This document shows, piece after piece, positions 12,037-27,800 of a DNA stretch of 64,000 bases (within the stretch, counting starts at the first letter, position 1; each line of letters begins with the position of its first letter). The DNA is from Crotophaga sulcirostris. Taxonomy: Eukaryota > Chordata > Aves > Cuculiformes > Crotophagidae. The stretch is from contig VYZB01000016.1 of assembly GCA_013397455.1 (NCBI GenBank), forward strand, positions 434,001 through 498,000, in the 5' to 3' direction. The translations under genes were made by a program, and so were the position numbers. A model generated the notes under the pieces. That model saw nothing but the letters and a program-made list of their open reading frames with translations. It did not search any database and was not told the origin of the DNA.

Positions 12037-15000
12037 GTAAGTCATAAAGTCACCTCATACAATATTTCCTTACTTGCTTTGTACAAGACTTAGTTTTACA
12101 CCTCTGGATTTTCACTTCTCATATTCTTTGTGATCATGATGCTTTCATTCATACTGACTTTTGTCTTTTAACTAAAATTAATTTCATAGAATGCTACTTT
12201 TTTCCATTAGGAATTTCCACTAATTTTACAGAAAACTATGCCATAAATATATGCTTCTGCCATACAAAAACCACACTGAGTGCGGTTCTCTCTGAAAATC
12301 TGGTAGCTTACCACCATCAAAGAATGAAGTTCTACCTTGTTCCTTTTGCCAAGTCTTCTCCACTTACCTTCTCTCAGATGCTGCATTTCCTTCATGCTAA
12401 AGAGTAGGGATCAACTTAATAAACCAAGAGAGAAGTAATCCAGAAAAAAAGAAAATTCCGTAATTTTCTGTCCAGCTCAACAAGGTTAAGCCTCTCTAGG
12501 GGTAGGGTCCCCTGGAGCCAGCTCAGGGAGATGAGTAGAAATGGAAAGAGAAAGGTGTAGGAAGAAGGACCCCTTTCCAGTAGCAGTAAGTCACTGAATC
12601 AGCTCAGCTGCTATGAGCTGTTATCTACTGGCCAAAGTTTCAAAATCAGATGTTTTTTCAGTTGCATTTGAATAATTGTAGTGACAAACCACACAGGGAG
12701 TTTTCAAGTGCTTGGGTTATGTACAACCAGCCGTGGTATATCCTCATATCCTCTATGTCAACATGCGTGTTCAAATCAGTTACTTGGCTTTTACATGTTA
12801 AGTTGAAAGCCTTGTTACTTTCCACATGTAAAATAGGTATTTGTGTTTGTTTGATCAGGGCTAGCATGTCTGCTTTTGAAAATTAGCTTTATTATGTTCC
12901 TGTATACCCAAAGATATAAGAACTCTATGCAAAGATCGTCAGTGACTTGATAGAATTTCATGACGAAGATGAATTGAGTCAAGCATATTTGGATAAAGCT
13001 TGGAACTGAAATTAGAATTCACATTTAGCTTCAGGATCTTTCCAACCTACTTCCAGACTCCGACAGCGTAAAGCTCAGTAAATAAATTTAGTATGTCAGC
13101 CATGACTAATATCATACATTATGCTGCATCTGAGTTTCAACAGCGATTAAGACAGAAGAGCTGAGACCATTTTGTTGAACAAAACATACAGCGTGACCCA
13201 ACACTGGACTGCCAGACTGTCTTTACAGAAGTTATCAAGAACAACAAAATGGTTTGTAGTAGCTGTGCTGCTCTCCTGTTTCTCTGAGTCATTGTTATAC
13301 CTCGGGAAAATAAAACCAGAAGGCAGGAGAAACCCAATAGCTAGACAGTGTATTTAGAATATATTGATTTACTTTCTGTCCCTTTAGGTTGTTTCAGAAG
13401 CAAACGTAAGTAGTCACTAGTAGCTGTCACAATGGTCTCTGACAGGTCACCCAAGATTTTATTACCCTCTTTCAAATATTCGTTTTATTTGTCATCACAA
13501 AGAACATATGAGTACTTACCATGCTATCCAGTCTTTGTATAGAAACCATGGTAACAGGACTGGAAATTGAGATACTAGATTGTCCCAGTGTGTGTTGCTC
13601 AAGCGATAGATTTTTTTTTTTGGAGGCAGCTGTGTCACACTGGGTCTCATTTCAGTCATATCTCCTGACTCATCTCATTCGTATATACTGACCTTAGGGT
13701 CCTTGCCCTTTCTTATTACTGTTAAAAGAAGAAAAAAGTACTCTTTAGGTATCATTGCCAAATAGGAAAAACTTTCAGTTGGATTAATTCAACAGATGTA
13801 AATTTTAAAAAGAAGACTGATATTTTGCTTGCAATGACAAATAATAGGAAAAAAAATACGGCAGCAGGAGGGAGAAACAAAAAGGTCTGTTCTTGTATTA
13901 AATCATAATCACCAATATCACTTTGAGAAAGATTTCTATTTTAACAGTTTATATGGTAGCTATAGACTCAGTCATCTTAAAACTTATTTAATTGAGTACA
14001 AGTTAGCCAGACAGTTTAACTTACTGACTGTTCACAAAACCTGGGCAGGTGATGGACTTACCTTCTCTCTGTTATTCACAAAGTCAATGAAAAAGGCAGA
14101 TGACCAACCTGGTTCAGTTTCCTCAACTGCTTGAGTGGGCGTGTCTTTCCTTAGAGTATCCATATATATGGCCTGTGGAACTGTCGTAGGATGGGTGACC
14201 TGTGTTGATGCCATGTCTCACCTTAATGATATTTTTCTTGGCAAATAGTTATTCAGAGTATCCTACCTCAAGAACATGTCAAACCACCAGACATTTAGCT
14301 GTTATCACTCATTTCCTCTTTGGTTCCATTAATTCTTAGTATTTTGTAAAATCATGACTGATTTTCATTAAAAAAAAGCATTCTAAAAAACAGCTGATTT
14401 GAAATATCTCGTAATTGTGGGAAGTTTGTATGCAGAAGTCTGTTTCAGGCTGATCTTTAACCTCAGTAACAGGCAAGGTTATGGTCTTGTTTTTAACTTT
14501 GAGATTCGTTTGTACAAAAGCTGCTATGTAATGGTAAATAAGTAAACAATCTAGCTACTATAAAAAGAGACCATGCTGATGACATGACCTTCCCAGTGTC
14601 AAACTGGGGATTCTTGTGGCTAATTCGAATACAATGATGCAGTTATGAGGGGTTGCATGCCAGAGTGAAAGTTGTCATGTGCTCGCTAAAATGAAGTAGT
14701 GTCTGATTCATCTTGAACTGGTTGCCGTGCTCTGTGAGCTGGAATGAGGAGTGTTTGCAGATAGTTTGAGGTCCTTGGTGGTGCATTTTAAACTCCATGG
14801 ATCAACAGACTACTGTAACCCTTCTGCTTAACATTTTTACAGTAGGTCCAGGTACTATACGATAGACAAGCTGTGGTATGTGTCTCTAGTTAGCATCACT
14901 AACATTTTAATGCAACTTACATTAAACTTAGGTTTACAAGTATGTTAAGGAAGATTTTTGATAAATATCACGTTTACATATCCAAATTCACTGGTGGCAA

Positions 15001-18000
15001 ATGTGGAATCCTGTTTAAGGAACAGTATATGTTTGATATTCTGTGGCCTTTATTTGAAGAATTTCTTGTATGTTTGAATTAAACTTCACCCCACAGAAAC
15101 ATTTGCATGTCAAGGGGGAGGAGATCACTTGATAACCAATATCCTACTAAGGAAAAGAATCTTTTCAACCAAAACCTTCTGTGTTACTGTACCAGAGACA
15201 TCCACAGTCACCTACACAACTCAAGTTACAGGAGTGTTTGCTACAATGTAGGTGGGAAGCCATGAGGGCAAAGTGTGGGCTTAGAGACTCAAAGAAACTG
15301 GATCTTTCAGAAAAGCATGATGGCTAGATCTGCACTAGTCAAGACTCAATAAAGTAGTTTGTCTAAATTCCTCTGACTTAAGGAATTATTATCTGCTTCA
15401 TCGTGAACTCAACTGCTTTGCTCTGCTCACTATAATCTTCTACTGTGCTTTGCGAACCCTAGACACGCAATGAATTAAAGTCTGGTGCTGGGTCAAGGGC
15501 TATCATGCAAGCTCAAAGGAATCACTAATAATAGCAAAGCCATATTGCTTTATGGGTTCAAGATGCCAAGAAAGAGTTCAAGGATTGATTAAAAATTAGA
15601 TTAGCAGGACAAGTGGTTGCCTGGGGAGTCAGGCAGCAGTTCTTGACATGACGAGGTCAAAACAGATTTAGGAAAGGCATTCAGGTTAGGAAACTTGAAG
15701 GGAAAGTGTTGATTTTGATGTTTCTTTCTGGCTGTTTCACTATACGTGACCTGGGGTGACAGGCACCAGACTTCAGTACAGAGTATGATCTTAAGCAAAA
15801 GTCCTTTTCTGACGGGTTGTGCATTATCTCACTGTACAGGGACAGAAGGTAGGTGATGTGAGGAAAAATATGTGTTTGTTTGTGTTTGGGTGGGAAGAGC
15901 GTTTGATAGAAAAAGAAGGATACTACAGAGAGTGAGTCTGCAGTGAATCTAAATTTACTGCAGCATAATTCAATAAGTTTCTCCAAAATATGGTATGCTT
16001 TATACTGTTTCTATGACATTTGGAATTGTGCCATAGCAGGAAAGGAGACTTCCTCAGACTTCAGACATGACTATTCCAGGTGCTGAGTTGTGAGGAACAC
16101 AGAGGCAGATTTGAAAAAAAAAATAGTTGCTGTTTAAAAATTTGCTTGACCTTTAATTCCTCAGCTAAAAAAAAAAATGAACATAGTTCTCTTTTGTTCT
16201 CTTCTTGCTTGGAAGCATTGCTGCAGAGGACAGCCACGCTGATTAACTGCTGTTTCCAAATCAGAGATGTGCTTTTAATCCACATTTAATGGATGGTGTG
16301 GTGTCTCAAAATATGACCTCTTCATTAAATAGTATCTTAAATTAATTTTTACATAAGAAATAATGTGCATTATTTAAATTTTTTGGCAGCATGACCTCAG
16401 GATCAATTTTTTAATTAAAAAGATATATGATATCTTGCTGAAGATACTGTTCAGTGTGTGCTAGGCTTGTGAAAGCTGGCAAAGTTCAGGAATTGACCTG
16501 ATTAAATATTATGTCTCCTCAATAACTCGGGAAGCCAGTACTTAGGAAATACTAAATTTAAATCTGTTAGAAAGACATAGTTTATGTAGTAATCTCCAAA
16601 ATATAGAGCAGTGAAAGATACTCATTTCCTCATGTCTGCTGAAGATCCTTTACACTGCATGTTCCTCAGGTATCACAAATCATACCTTAACAAAAATGCT
16701 AATGGTGCTACCCTAGCTAGTCAACTATATCTAGAGTTGTTTTATTGTTACGCATGCCAACATATCTTCCAGATTCTCTTCATCTCTCTTTTCCAATACA
16801 CACCTCCAAGTTCATTAATCCCTTTCTTTATCATCATTATCATCATCGTTACTCATTCCCTCTGCTGCTGGCAATCTTGGCAGGAGCATTACCACTTCTC
16901 AATGCAGTTGAAACCTGTATGAACAACTGACAAACATGGAATATTGCCACTTTTCTCAACATTTTAGAGGTGCTGGTGAGTATTGTTGAAATATCCACTG
17001 TCAGCAGTTCCCAGTTGACACAGTAAGATTTTAATATCCCTGACAGGAAATCCCACTGCACCCCAAGTAAATGATTTTGTTGTTTGTGAACCTATTGACT
17101 GCCGATTTGCAGTCAGTGATCCTGGTTTTTCAATTTTTTCTTGCACTTAGCTTAACATTCTTACTACACGGAAAAGTTCACAGGAAGTTATTCTTCTTTC
17201 TCCTTTTATACAGCTGCTAAATCTGTTCTGTGGGCTTATATTTCAGGAAGAGTAACTGAAAAATCCCATAAGGTTTTTATGTTCTTATTTTCTACAGCCA
17301 TATTGTGGTAATAGTTCTCCTATTTGTAGTCTATACTTCTTGCACAATGCTTAGAGCACCAAGCTGACAGCTTCGCATGGCACGCTCTATATTCCTCTTC
17401 TACCAGTTCACTATTTGTTTGGGGTTTTTTCCATCCATTTCAGTGTTTCTCACTGTTGTCTGTCTTATTACTGATTCACATCAGCAGTATATTTCTCAAT
17501 TAGTTTTGAAGCCTGATCCAAAATCCATTCAGACCCTCCTCAGTCTTTTACGTAATTCTCTGTATGTTTATGTTTCTGTTCCACAGCAACACATTCTCCA
17601 CTGCTCAAAAATCATGAGTCTCTTACTGCAGTAATTATGATTATAGCGTAGCATATGGATTGAAGTCTCATTCTCATGTGCACAGTATTTACATTTTCCA
17701 GATAGTCCCCGGGCTGGATCACTCATAAACTAGATAGATCAGGAAGGGGGAGGAAAAATCACAAGAGCAAGTAGAATTCAAGGTTCAAGACAAAAAAGTG
17801 ATGTCAAAAGAGGGTGATTCATCCAAAATCCCACAAGAGCAGAGATAAAAAAATGCATCTGCAACATTCAAGCTCCAGTCAGGAGCAAAGCCACATAACC
17901 ACAGGCTAATCTTTTTTAAAGCTTGCATTAATGCTTGCCATTTGCTTTCAACCACCCCTATAAAGTGTCTGGAATATTCTGTTGAAAGGAGCTATATAAA

Positions 18001-21000
18001 GATAAATTGTCATATAGTATATAGTTGACATATAAAGTACTCGTCTTTTGATCTTTCCCAGCTGAAATAGCATTGTTTTGGTTTTGTCTTTGGTTTTTAT
18101 ACCTCAACTGCAGACCAGATTTATTGCATTTGTAAGAAGGAGACATTAGCAATCTTGAGGGTTTCATTGCTTGCTCTTTAGATAAACAGAGAGGCATTCA
18201 TGTTGTGATACCATTTCACCAAATGTCCCACACCACCTGAATTCCCTTCATGGTACACTGGAGGTCTGTAATATTTAACACAGATGTCATTCTCCAATTT
18301 CTTGCATTTAACACAGCTGACATAAAAATGCACATTTTAAAGACAAAGTTGCCGGAATTGATTTTCCCAGGAAAATATAAAAAATGCTTTTAAAATCATT
18401 CTGAAGCTAAAAGATAAACAGAAACAGCTGCTAAATGTTCTTGAAGGCAGCCTAAGATTCACTTCAATTACCCTACACAGCACACCTCAGGTGCAGCACA
18501 GTATTTTCAAGTTTTATAGCTATCAAATATAAGCCTAACACAAAGTGTTATTTCCTCCTGCTTGTTATTGCCTCAGCATATCTGACAGGTTTTTTTCTAA
18601 TTCCTTTTCTCCTTTTCTTTTCTTTTTTTTTTTTAATGATACCCTACTGCTTTAGAGGAAATGCAGTATATGTCTACTTCAGCTCTCGTTGTCTGAGTTA
18701 AAGTAATACTGGCCTATGCGTACATATTTTTGCTTTCTGATCTTTTCAATTTGTTTGGTGGCTGGCCTTCATCTGAATCAAACTGCTATGCTGTCCACTC
18801 TCCAAAGGCTGGGAAGTCTTAATTAATCACTGTAATATCTTTTCTAGCCTTTGAAATAGCACTTTGAAAAAACAAGAACAAATGGTAAGTGTAGGGCTGC
18901 ACTTCCATTGGTGCGCTGGGTTGATTGAAGACAGCCACAGAGAAGAGATTTACTCTTAAAAAAGGTACAAATGACATAACATGTAAACAAAGTATAGGCA
19001 GAAAGGTGAATACCTTTATTTTAATGGTGACACTACCCACCCTATTTTAATATTTTCAGCGTTTATGAACATGTTTTCCAGTGTATTAGGTGACATGGGA
19101 TTAAACAGATGAGGATTTCAAGGTTTTCTTTAAGAAGCAAATTTTACAAAATGTTTTTGAAAAGAAAATGATTGTGTCTATGGCATAGCAAGACTGCTCT
19201 GGGCTGCAATGAGCTATTTTGGCAAGGAGAAGTACTCATTTGGTCTCCATTTCCAACCCACTGGAAAAGTTCCTGTCTGAGAAGGACTGTGCTTGCTAGG
19301 AGACCTGGCAGAATATCCTTACCACAGAAATAGGTACTGAAATACTCTTGATTGTGTTAACCTATGTGCTTCGGCAGAGTGATGCCCAGGCCAGGTGCCT
19401 TTATTACCCTGCACCACTTACCTGCAAAGTTTATCTCCTCTTCTGAGAAGCTGGTGTGCACCAGAGCTCCTGTGCCTTAGTTAGGAATTAACTCACTATT
19501 GGTAGGTGGTAAGTAGCAGCTTCCCAAGTGGCACTCAGCTATACCTGGCTGCACCCAGATGTCTATAGAATTTCAGGACAAAGCCAAGCGTGTCGTCTTG
19601 CCCCACCTTTGATGGTTTCAAACCTTCCTTAACCACTTATGCCAGTGTACATAGGTTTATCCTGTAATGTGGTGTAGATCCTCAAACATTTCATTACCAG
19701 GTGTCAGCTGGATACCATAGCTAAAAGTTAAGGGACTGTAAGGACTAATACAGAAATGACCCATGAGACGCAGCTTCCTAAATCACTTTGCAACTCAAAC
19801 CTTCATTCTAAACTCCCAGTTTTCTTCATTCATAGTATGAATAACGCAGCCGGTCTCACAGGCTGAATTCCAGCATGTGACCTTCAGCAAGTGCTTTAAA
19901 TCACACTCGAGCACCAGATTATCCCATATTGCAGTGTTTAGCATCTGTATGTTCAGATCACTAAAATTTAGTCCCAAGCCTATAGCCATACTGCCAGGAC
20001 CAGACAGATGTACCCACTGTAACACAAACAGGCAAGCACAGTGGAAGAGGCTACACTCTTCCTCATTTACGCTATGGTTTTAAATGAACAAAATTAGTTA
20101 TTTTGTTTTCCTGTAATTTCAAAAATCCAGTAGCTACATCCAGCTGCTGGGCAGGACGAAAGGGATGGAATGAGAAATTTATGATAATAGAAGTGTAGAG
20201 ATACGCATTATTCTCTCAAGGCTTCATGTAGAATGTCAAGTATTTGTGATCACATCATATTTTCTGATATCTTTTTTTTAAGGCTGTGGTTACTGTTGTT
20301 TTAATTCGGAGCATATCAACTTTTGGATTTATTTATTTCTGTATGGGAATTGTTGGTGAAACTTTTGGGTTTTTATGTTCAACTCTGATTTAGTCTCAGT
20401 TGCAAAATTATTTCACGCCATTTCGCTCCAGAGTGCATCAAATAGACATAAAATACCTTCATATATGTAATGCATGGACCTAAAGTCTTATCCAGATTCA
20501 TGGAGAAGTATCATGAAATAGCTTTGTGTATGTCCACATAAAGAGACATGGAAAGTGCGAGTCAGTTGTCTTCCCCAGCTTGGTTGTCGGTTTCTTTTAA
20601 ATTGGGTGGTAGGATGTTGGGAGATTTTTTGTTTTCATTCTAAAGCCTGAAAGCTGAGGCCACAAGTGGAATAGCAACCATTCTCTTCTGATATTTGTGG
20701 GAAACAAAAAATTGTTTTTCCAGGATTAGGAAATAATTTTTATAATACTGATGTTTTCACCCAAATTAATTTTAAACTCTTGCTATGTGGTTGGTTTTAG
20801 GATACTTAAAAGACTCCTACTTGGGGTGGTTTTGTTGTTGTTTTCCATTCCCTGATATGCAAAGTAAAACTGCTGGTTTTTAAATCAGAAAGTTATTAAT
20901 GTTATCAATATGTTGCATAAGTCATCCAATAGCCACACTGGAGTTTGATGCCTCTGCATTGCCAGGGCATAGAAAATCATGCCCATAGGTGTTACTGGCA

Positions 21001-21772
21001 TGAGTGCTGTAGTTGCTCTGACACAACACATAACCTTGCTCTCACCTACACTTGGTAAAATAAAGTCATGCTGGGTAGAGAAGTGTGAAGAATTCCTTAC
21101 TTACTGCCCATCAGGATACAGCTTGATTTTTAGAGCTGTGAAATACTTGCTGCTCCCATTAATGTTAGCTGAGTTTCGGTTGCTCAGACCTGAAGCATCA
21201 AACCTGTGCAGTCCAGATAGTTCCCTCTGTTTCAATATTAAAGTATTAATGATGGAGTGTAGTGGCATGATCTTCCTTCTCTGCCTACATAGATTTGATT
21301 AGAAGGATTTTTGTTCCTTTTTCTTTACAAAATGAAGAACATCTTAGTGCTTGAGCTCTGTATTAACATTACTTTAAAATGTAAGGCAGGTGTTTTGGGA
21401 AAAAAAATTATTTCTGATTGATGGCTTGCTTTATTCACATAACCTTCTTTTGAAATTTTGGTCACATATGTTTTATACATCACAATAATATCTTGGTTGT
21501 GTTGTAGGAAGATCATTGGTAGATATTCTAAACATGTGTTATGATTTTATTTTAAACATACTCTGCTTTTCCATGGTGAGATTCCAGGTAGGACAGTCTG
21601 CCATGTTATCTTATCCCAGACATCCGCATGCCAAGAAGACCACAAGTAGGACTGTGGAAGCAGTCAGTACAGAGCCATGTGCCATTTTCACATACCCATT
21701 ACTTAAAATGCCTTCTGTGTTCCATTTGTTTTGAGGAGTCATTCTTTCATTTGCTTCGTATCCTCTTTCCAG
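12037..21772 (+). other. Intron of 9736 bp
   Basis: It starts gtaagt and ends ctctttccag. I see AT-rich sequence with short homopolymer runs and no recognisable mobile element, RNA gene or further transferase exon. It is the second-longest complete intron in the window and has no visible CR1. Confidence 0.85.
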
Positions 21773-21880
21773 GTATGGATGTGTGGAGGTGGCATGTTTG
21801 ATGTTCCATGCTCTCGAGTTGGGCATATCTACAGGAAGTATGTCCCATACAAAGTTCCTTCTGGAACCAGCCTAGCCCGG
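21773..21880 (+). CDS. GALNTL6: GALNTL6 exon with the PCSRVGH metal-ligand segment
   Basis: This 108-bp exon (36 codons, phase 0 at both ends) runs from VWMCGGGM to SGTSLAR, between acceptor ctctttccag and the strong donor CGG|gtgagt. It carries CGG and PCSRVGH. In structurally studied family members the His of VGH is the third ligand of the catalytic Mn2+, the other two coming from the DxH motif encoded upstream of this window. RKYVPYKVP that follows fits the flexible loop that closes over UDP-GalNAc. The two family cysteines (CGG and PCS) are present. Nothing visible suggests an inactive enzyme in this segment. Confidence 0.94.
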
Positions 21881-24800
21881 GTGAGTAATTCGGTGATGCG
21901 GGGTTTTATTTTCATTCATCATATCTCTCTTAATTCCCTGTGAACTAGTTTCCAGTAAACGGTTAACATGGAAAATGAATGTTTTTTTATTGTTCTGAAA
22001 TGAGATGTGCAATTGCTGCAGTTATGCTGCCTTCCAGAGATAAGATTGCCAAGAATGAAATGAAAGCTTAGAAGTACAGGGTTGAATGTTTCAGCACAGA
22101 ATCATGTTTCATGCTGATTCAAAAGAACCAAGAAATAACTTAAGGCTTACAGTTCTCAAATTGCACAGTGTTGTCAGTCATAGTTTTTACAAGCAGGACC
22201 AATTTGAATGCACATTGTGTTATCAGTCAGCGGAAGGGCAGAATCTCACAAAAGGAGCGATTTCTGATGCAAAAGGACTGAGTAACAATGATTTGAGTGA
22301 CTGTCTAATTATTGTGTAGAACCTGGTTGTGTAATACAGTCAGCTCGGAGCCATGTGAGTGAGAAATTACAAGACCTCTAGATTTTCAAAGACTACTGAA
22401 CACATTCATATCTGTGAGGGGCTTTTGGCTCAAGAGAAAATGTTCTGTACCTTTCTGGAGATGTTCACAAGATGTCAAAAGATGGGAGACAAAGAGCACA
22501 GATGTAGCTTCGGGGCAGATACTAGTATTTATTCAAACTTGAGTTTAATCTTTTCTGGTTTAGAGGATTTTTTTTAATAAAATGGCATTAATATTAAAGT
22601 CTACATGTTGCCATAGGGTGATATTTTATGAATCATATTTATTCACAATAATGAAAATGTGGTATGAATAAAAGAATAAATTTCTTGCTTTAAGGCAGAG
22701 ATATTCTTGGTTTCAGCACCACAGGACAAGTCTTACTGTGGCAATTGCAGCAGAGGAAAGAGGTCGCCTATGCTGCCTGACAACTGGCTAGAAAGAGAAA
22801 GATTTGCCTTAAAAGAGCATTTGTGCAGACAGTGAAACACATAATATAGTAATGGAATTGGATTAGCAGTGGTGTTAGTGATGGTGACAAAAACTGTATT
22901 GACTGAATTACATGATGAAAATCTTCTCCCAGTATAGCTCTATGTAGTATCAGTTTCCCCATCCAGATTTATGCACTGGCTGAAATAAACTGCTTTGTTT
23001 ATGGTACCCCCTGCAAAAATCACACACAACTTGAAATAAGAAATCCAAACCTCAGGCTCTGCTTTTCTCTAATACAGCACAAAGTATCTCATTAGAGAAT
23101 ATGCTGTCCGATGCATTACCTGTAGGAGCAAAATAGTAATTTCTGTTTGGACTATTGGCATCTCATACGGTTCAACACTTAACTATCTTTCATGTAGGTC
23201 CTGTGAGTACTTAAAGCCATCAGGCAGCCAAAGCCTGCAGCCTCCCTATGCTCTTTATTCTAGCTTAATTTCAATAAATCGCTTGCGAAATAATAAAAAA
23301 CCCCAATCTCAGTTAAAAAAAAGAAATCTCTGCCCATGCACAGACTGACTGCCCTGGGTCTTGTAGGAAAAGATCTAGTGTGCTGATAGGGTGAGTCTTG
23401 TCCTTCCCATTCAAATAATGGATAGTCTCTTTTGTGTTGTGGGAGTCCAAAACATGATGTTTAGATAAATTTCTGACATTTATTTATCACTGAAAGAAAA
23501 GCTGAATTCTCAGGTTCCCAAGTTCTTTCCAATACAGTATTCTAAACCCAAACACTACTGTTAGGATACGTTGCATCAAGGCTGCCAAGAGCACAAGATC
23601 TTCTGTACATTTTAGTGCTTGGGCTATCTCAATAACTAACCAAGGAAGAGACTTTGGTCCCTGACCCATCAAATCGTGTGGATTTTTAAGCCTAAAAATA
23701 TTCCGTCTCTCATCCAAGCCAGAAAAGGAAAAGCAAGGACGTACTAATCTTCATTGTGTCAATCTCTTTGATACAAACCACTTGTGGTTCCAAGTAAACT
23801 GCCCCAAATGGAGCTTGTTGGCCAAAGTAATACTAGGGGAGTATGCAAAGAAGTGGCCTGGATATTTCAACTATCTTTGCATTATCCTTCAAGTATTATA
23901 TTATAGCCTCCAAAGATTATAGCCTGCCCCTTATGAGTATTTTAGATAAAACTTTCCTCTTGTTCAAGAATATAATGAATAACACACTCAAGAATATCTG
24001 GAAGTATTATGTCTGCTGCCAAAAGCAATACTTTTCATTACTAAGTAATTTCCACAAAGGTTTTTACTGAATGATTTTCCATCTTTTGCTATGTAAAGGA
24101 GGGTGCTGTAGATGCAGTTCACAAAGGAATGAGTCCTAGGAAGCCCAATGGTGATTGTATAAATTATTGCAAGAGCCCCTTCATTGCTACATAATGCCTG
24201 ACCAATCTAGGTGTCTCTTTAAAGAGCTGTGACCTAGCATAAGGATCACATACACTTTATTAAATGAAAGACTTGTCAAAAACCCTGTTCTTCCTCCCCA
24301 TGACTAGATACACAGTAGTATGTATTGTGACATAAATTTTCATATCCTTCTTATCATATTTCTTATCTTCTTATCAATCACTCAAGACCTGCAAGGTCTT
24401 ATGCATATTTTCTGCAGATACATATCCTGTAAATTGAAAAGCATCTGCATGTGAAACACTCTGTGAGTAAAACTGTTTGGTGGTACAGAACAATAGTAAA
24501 GCAAACTGTAAACATGTATGTTAGCTTTATAAAACAGACTGTGACTACCAAATGCAGATAGAAAAGCTGAATATTTTTTCCTGGAGACATCTTAAAAAGT
24601 TACTGCTTGCCAAATGCAGTCAGTGTCCAATTTACAGGTAATTGCACATAAAGCAAGATTAATGGACATGCAGATGTCAACACTGATTCCACGTTATAAT
24701 GTGGAAGCGCGACATAATGATTAATTCATTCCAAACCTGTCAAACCTGCACAAAACTGCAGTGACTAATAACCAGTATTGCCTGTTTGTTTTAGGTAAAA

Positions 24801-27800
24801 CATATATAGAGAGCAAATCCTCAGATCTTAAAGTCTTATGCAAGATGTTGCCCTAATAAATATCTCTGAATTGTTTTCTGGATTATATTAGTTACTTTGT
24901 GGTACTCAACTGTTGCCTCATTTTTAACAATTCTAGCTAAGCCAGTTTCTTTTAGCTAGTTACCTATTAAATTAGACTTAAAAATATTAATAGCAATTTC
25001 TTGTAGGTGTATGACAGTTTATTATTTATTTTATTTAGTTTCCTATTGGGGGGGAGATTTTTTTTCCATTCGTGATTCTATAAAAACCATAAGAAATTTA
25101 TCAATAAAAGTTCAGTGTTCCATAGGATATGCAGAGATAAGCTCAGAATTTCAAAATATGTCTACAGCATGTTTTTTCATTTGCAGGTATTTTACACAGC
25201 ATTTTAGCATTAACTACAGAACATTAAAGCATTAGGCCTTTCTGAAGGGAAGGGCAATCCCACTGAAGTTCAAGTTTGGATGCTAACCCAGCAGCGTGGT
25301 GAATCCTAACCTTAAGTTGAATTCCTCCCTGCACACCAGGACGTGGGATCTCAGAGCACAGTGATCCTGTGACCCAGCAGGCACAAGCACGATGATATTT
25401 GCCTCATTACACAGTGTCGCTGAGTTGGAACTTGTACAAGTTTGGGTTCAGGAATTCAGCTGATAAAGGTGGGTTCAGACTCCCACCTGAACCATTTACT
25501 AAGCCTTTTTGTGTGGCTTCAAAAGGGACCTATAAAGAAGATTTCAGTAGCTATACCATCTGGTGCTGTGACTACATTTGCATTTTTCACAGAGCTTCCT
25601 TTAGTATTATGACACCTTATGTATTTTTTTTTCCAGCTGCAAATACTGTTTGGTGTTTTCTTAAAGCAGCTCCTGAACGTTTTCATTTCAGCTTTCAGCC
25701 AAGTTAAAGAACCAAGGAGAATCGGTTAGATAATGGCTTTATTTTCTCGTGACTGGAGTGAAAACTGATAGATGTGGCATGCTGTTAAGGGAGCACTGCT
25801 GGCACTTCTGCAATCATCTCTTTAGCACAAGACTGTAACACAAAGTCAGTTATGTTTCAGCAGTTACAGTAAGCAGCTGAAACATCGGCTTAGAATAAGC
25901 GAATTATTTAGGAATGAAGAATCACCTTCATGCAACAGCTATAATATATGATAGTGATGATGATTATACAACTTTTAAGTTTACATTCTAACTTTTGTCA
26001 TTTAACAGATTTATAAATTCATCATTAAAATTAATTAAACTAAGATTTCAAACAGAGCACTTACCAAAGAAAATCTTCAAATTGATATTTTCTAATCCTT
26101 GATTATGAGAAAGTCAAAGTAATTTTTTAAATGCTAATTTTTTATATTTTCTCCAATGTGAATAAAAGTTTTGCTTTTAAGATAACGAATGCTAAAGGAT
26201 AGGCATTAGCTATCCAAAAGGAATACAAAGAAGATGCAGAACTAGATGTTTCTGCTCATCATCAAAGTGGTGGTAGCTACTTTCAAGAATTCATTCAAAA
26301 GATCAGCACTGGAACACAAGTTACATAGCTAAAACAATCTATTTAGAATCGAGTCTCTGAATCTGTCTTCCAGGTTTAGCTGCAGGGGTGCAGAAAGTGT
26401 GCCCAGAAAGTACAGGACTGTAAAGCAAGTGTGGCAGTAGCCAACAAATCTGCAGAGATGTTGTTACGCTGTCACTCTGCTTTCTGCAGCTCCCCTACAG
26501 CCAGTCTGCAGACACCTGCAGCCAAAGAGATGGGGGCAGGCAGCATCCCAAAGCCCACAGGCTGGCCTCAAGTGAACCAGAGAGCAGAGATGTAGCCTTC
26601 AGTGAGTGGGCTTGAGGGGGTGGGGATGGGTCACTTTTTTCAAATGTGTAGTTACAAACTTTTATAGGGAGAAATCCTGGCTGTTCTCAGATGACATCTG
26701 TGAAATCTCAGGTATTTGAGCAGGCTACAAGCTGAGAATAAATAATTTCTTGCTTCTCTGCCAGCTGTGCTAACTCTCACAGGAGTTATTTATATACACC
26801 ACCAGCTTTGTCACCTAGTTAGCATACTGTCTTCCATGGAGAAGCATTTCTTTTATGCCTGCAGATATCTCTTTATTTGGTTTTTTTGGTTATTTGGTTT
26901 TCTACATAAATATAAACCACTACTAGAATTAAACCATTAAATTTTAAACACAGTTAAATTTAAAAGATCAAAATAAGATACCCAAGAAGGGGAAAAATTG
27001 AAAAATACTAGCACTACCTAAATTTAAAGGGAGTTAGGCAAGAAGGGGAAAGGGAATAAAACCTCCATTTAGTCTTAACTATTGTAGTCAGCTTTGATAT
27101 TGAGACCTGAACACCACAAAGCTGTAATTGGTGTCCAGGGAATGTTTTATCTGTTTTCACGTTTCCCTTGTCAAAATACAGGGAAATGAGTAGTGGTTGT
27201 ATTCCAACACTGAAGGAAGGACCTTTGCATGAAATTGAGGGTAGTGTTACTCCTTGTGGATACTTCGCAGATTTGTACCCTGCTGCCACTGTCATGTTAA
27301 TCCATACTTGTTGGATCTGCTCCTCCAGTCATACTTTGCTCTCCTTTGTGGTGATTTATCATGACATTATGCTACCCATATTCCAAAGGAGCATAAAGCA
27401 TAGTTGTCTTGTTTGGCTGGATCCCAATGCACTTTTAAAATACTTTTTACATATAACAAACTGCATATTATATTATTTCCAGCCAAATGAAATATAGATG
27501 CTTCCAGAAATATACAGGGAACCCATTCTGAAGTAGTAACAACGCTGTGCTTCACAAAACAAACAATAAAAAAACATTTAAATGAGGAGGAGGATGTAGA
27601 TAGAGTGAAAATAACCCCACTGGAATTTTACTAGGAAAGAAAAGAGATTAATACATCAGTTGTTGCAGAGACTATTGTGTTATTTTTAGCAAATAAACAG
27701 TCATATCCTCTCTTATATTTCACAACTGAAATACAGTCAGACCTTAGACATGATTCATATTTGATTAGTGTAATTGAAAGTGATTTTTGATGTCCTGGCT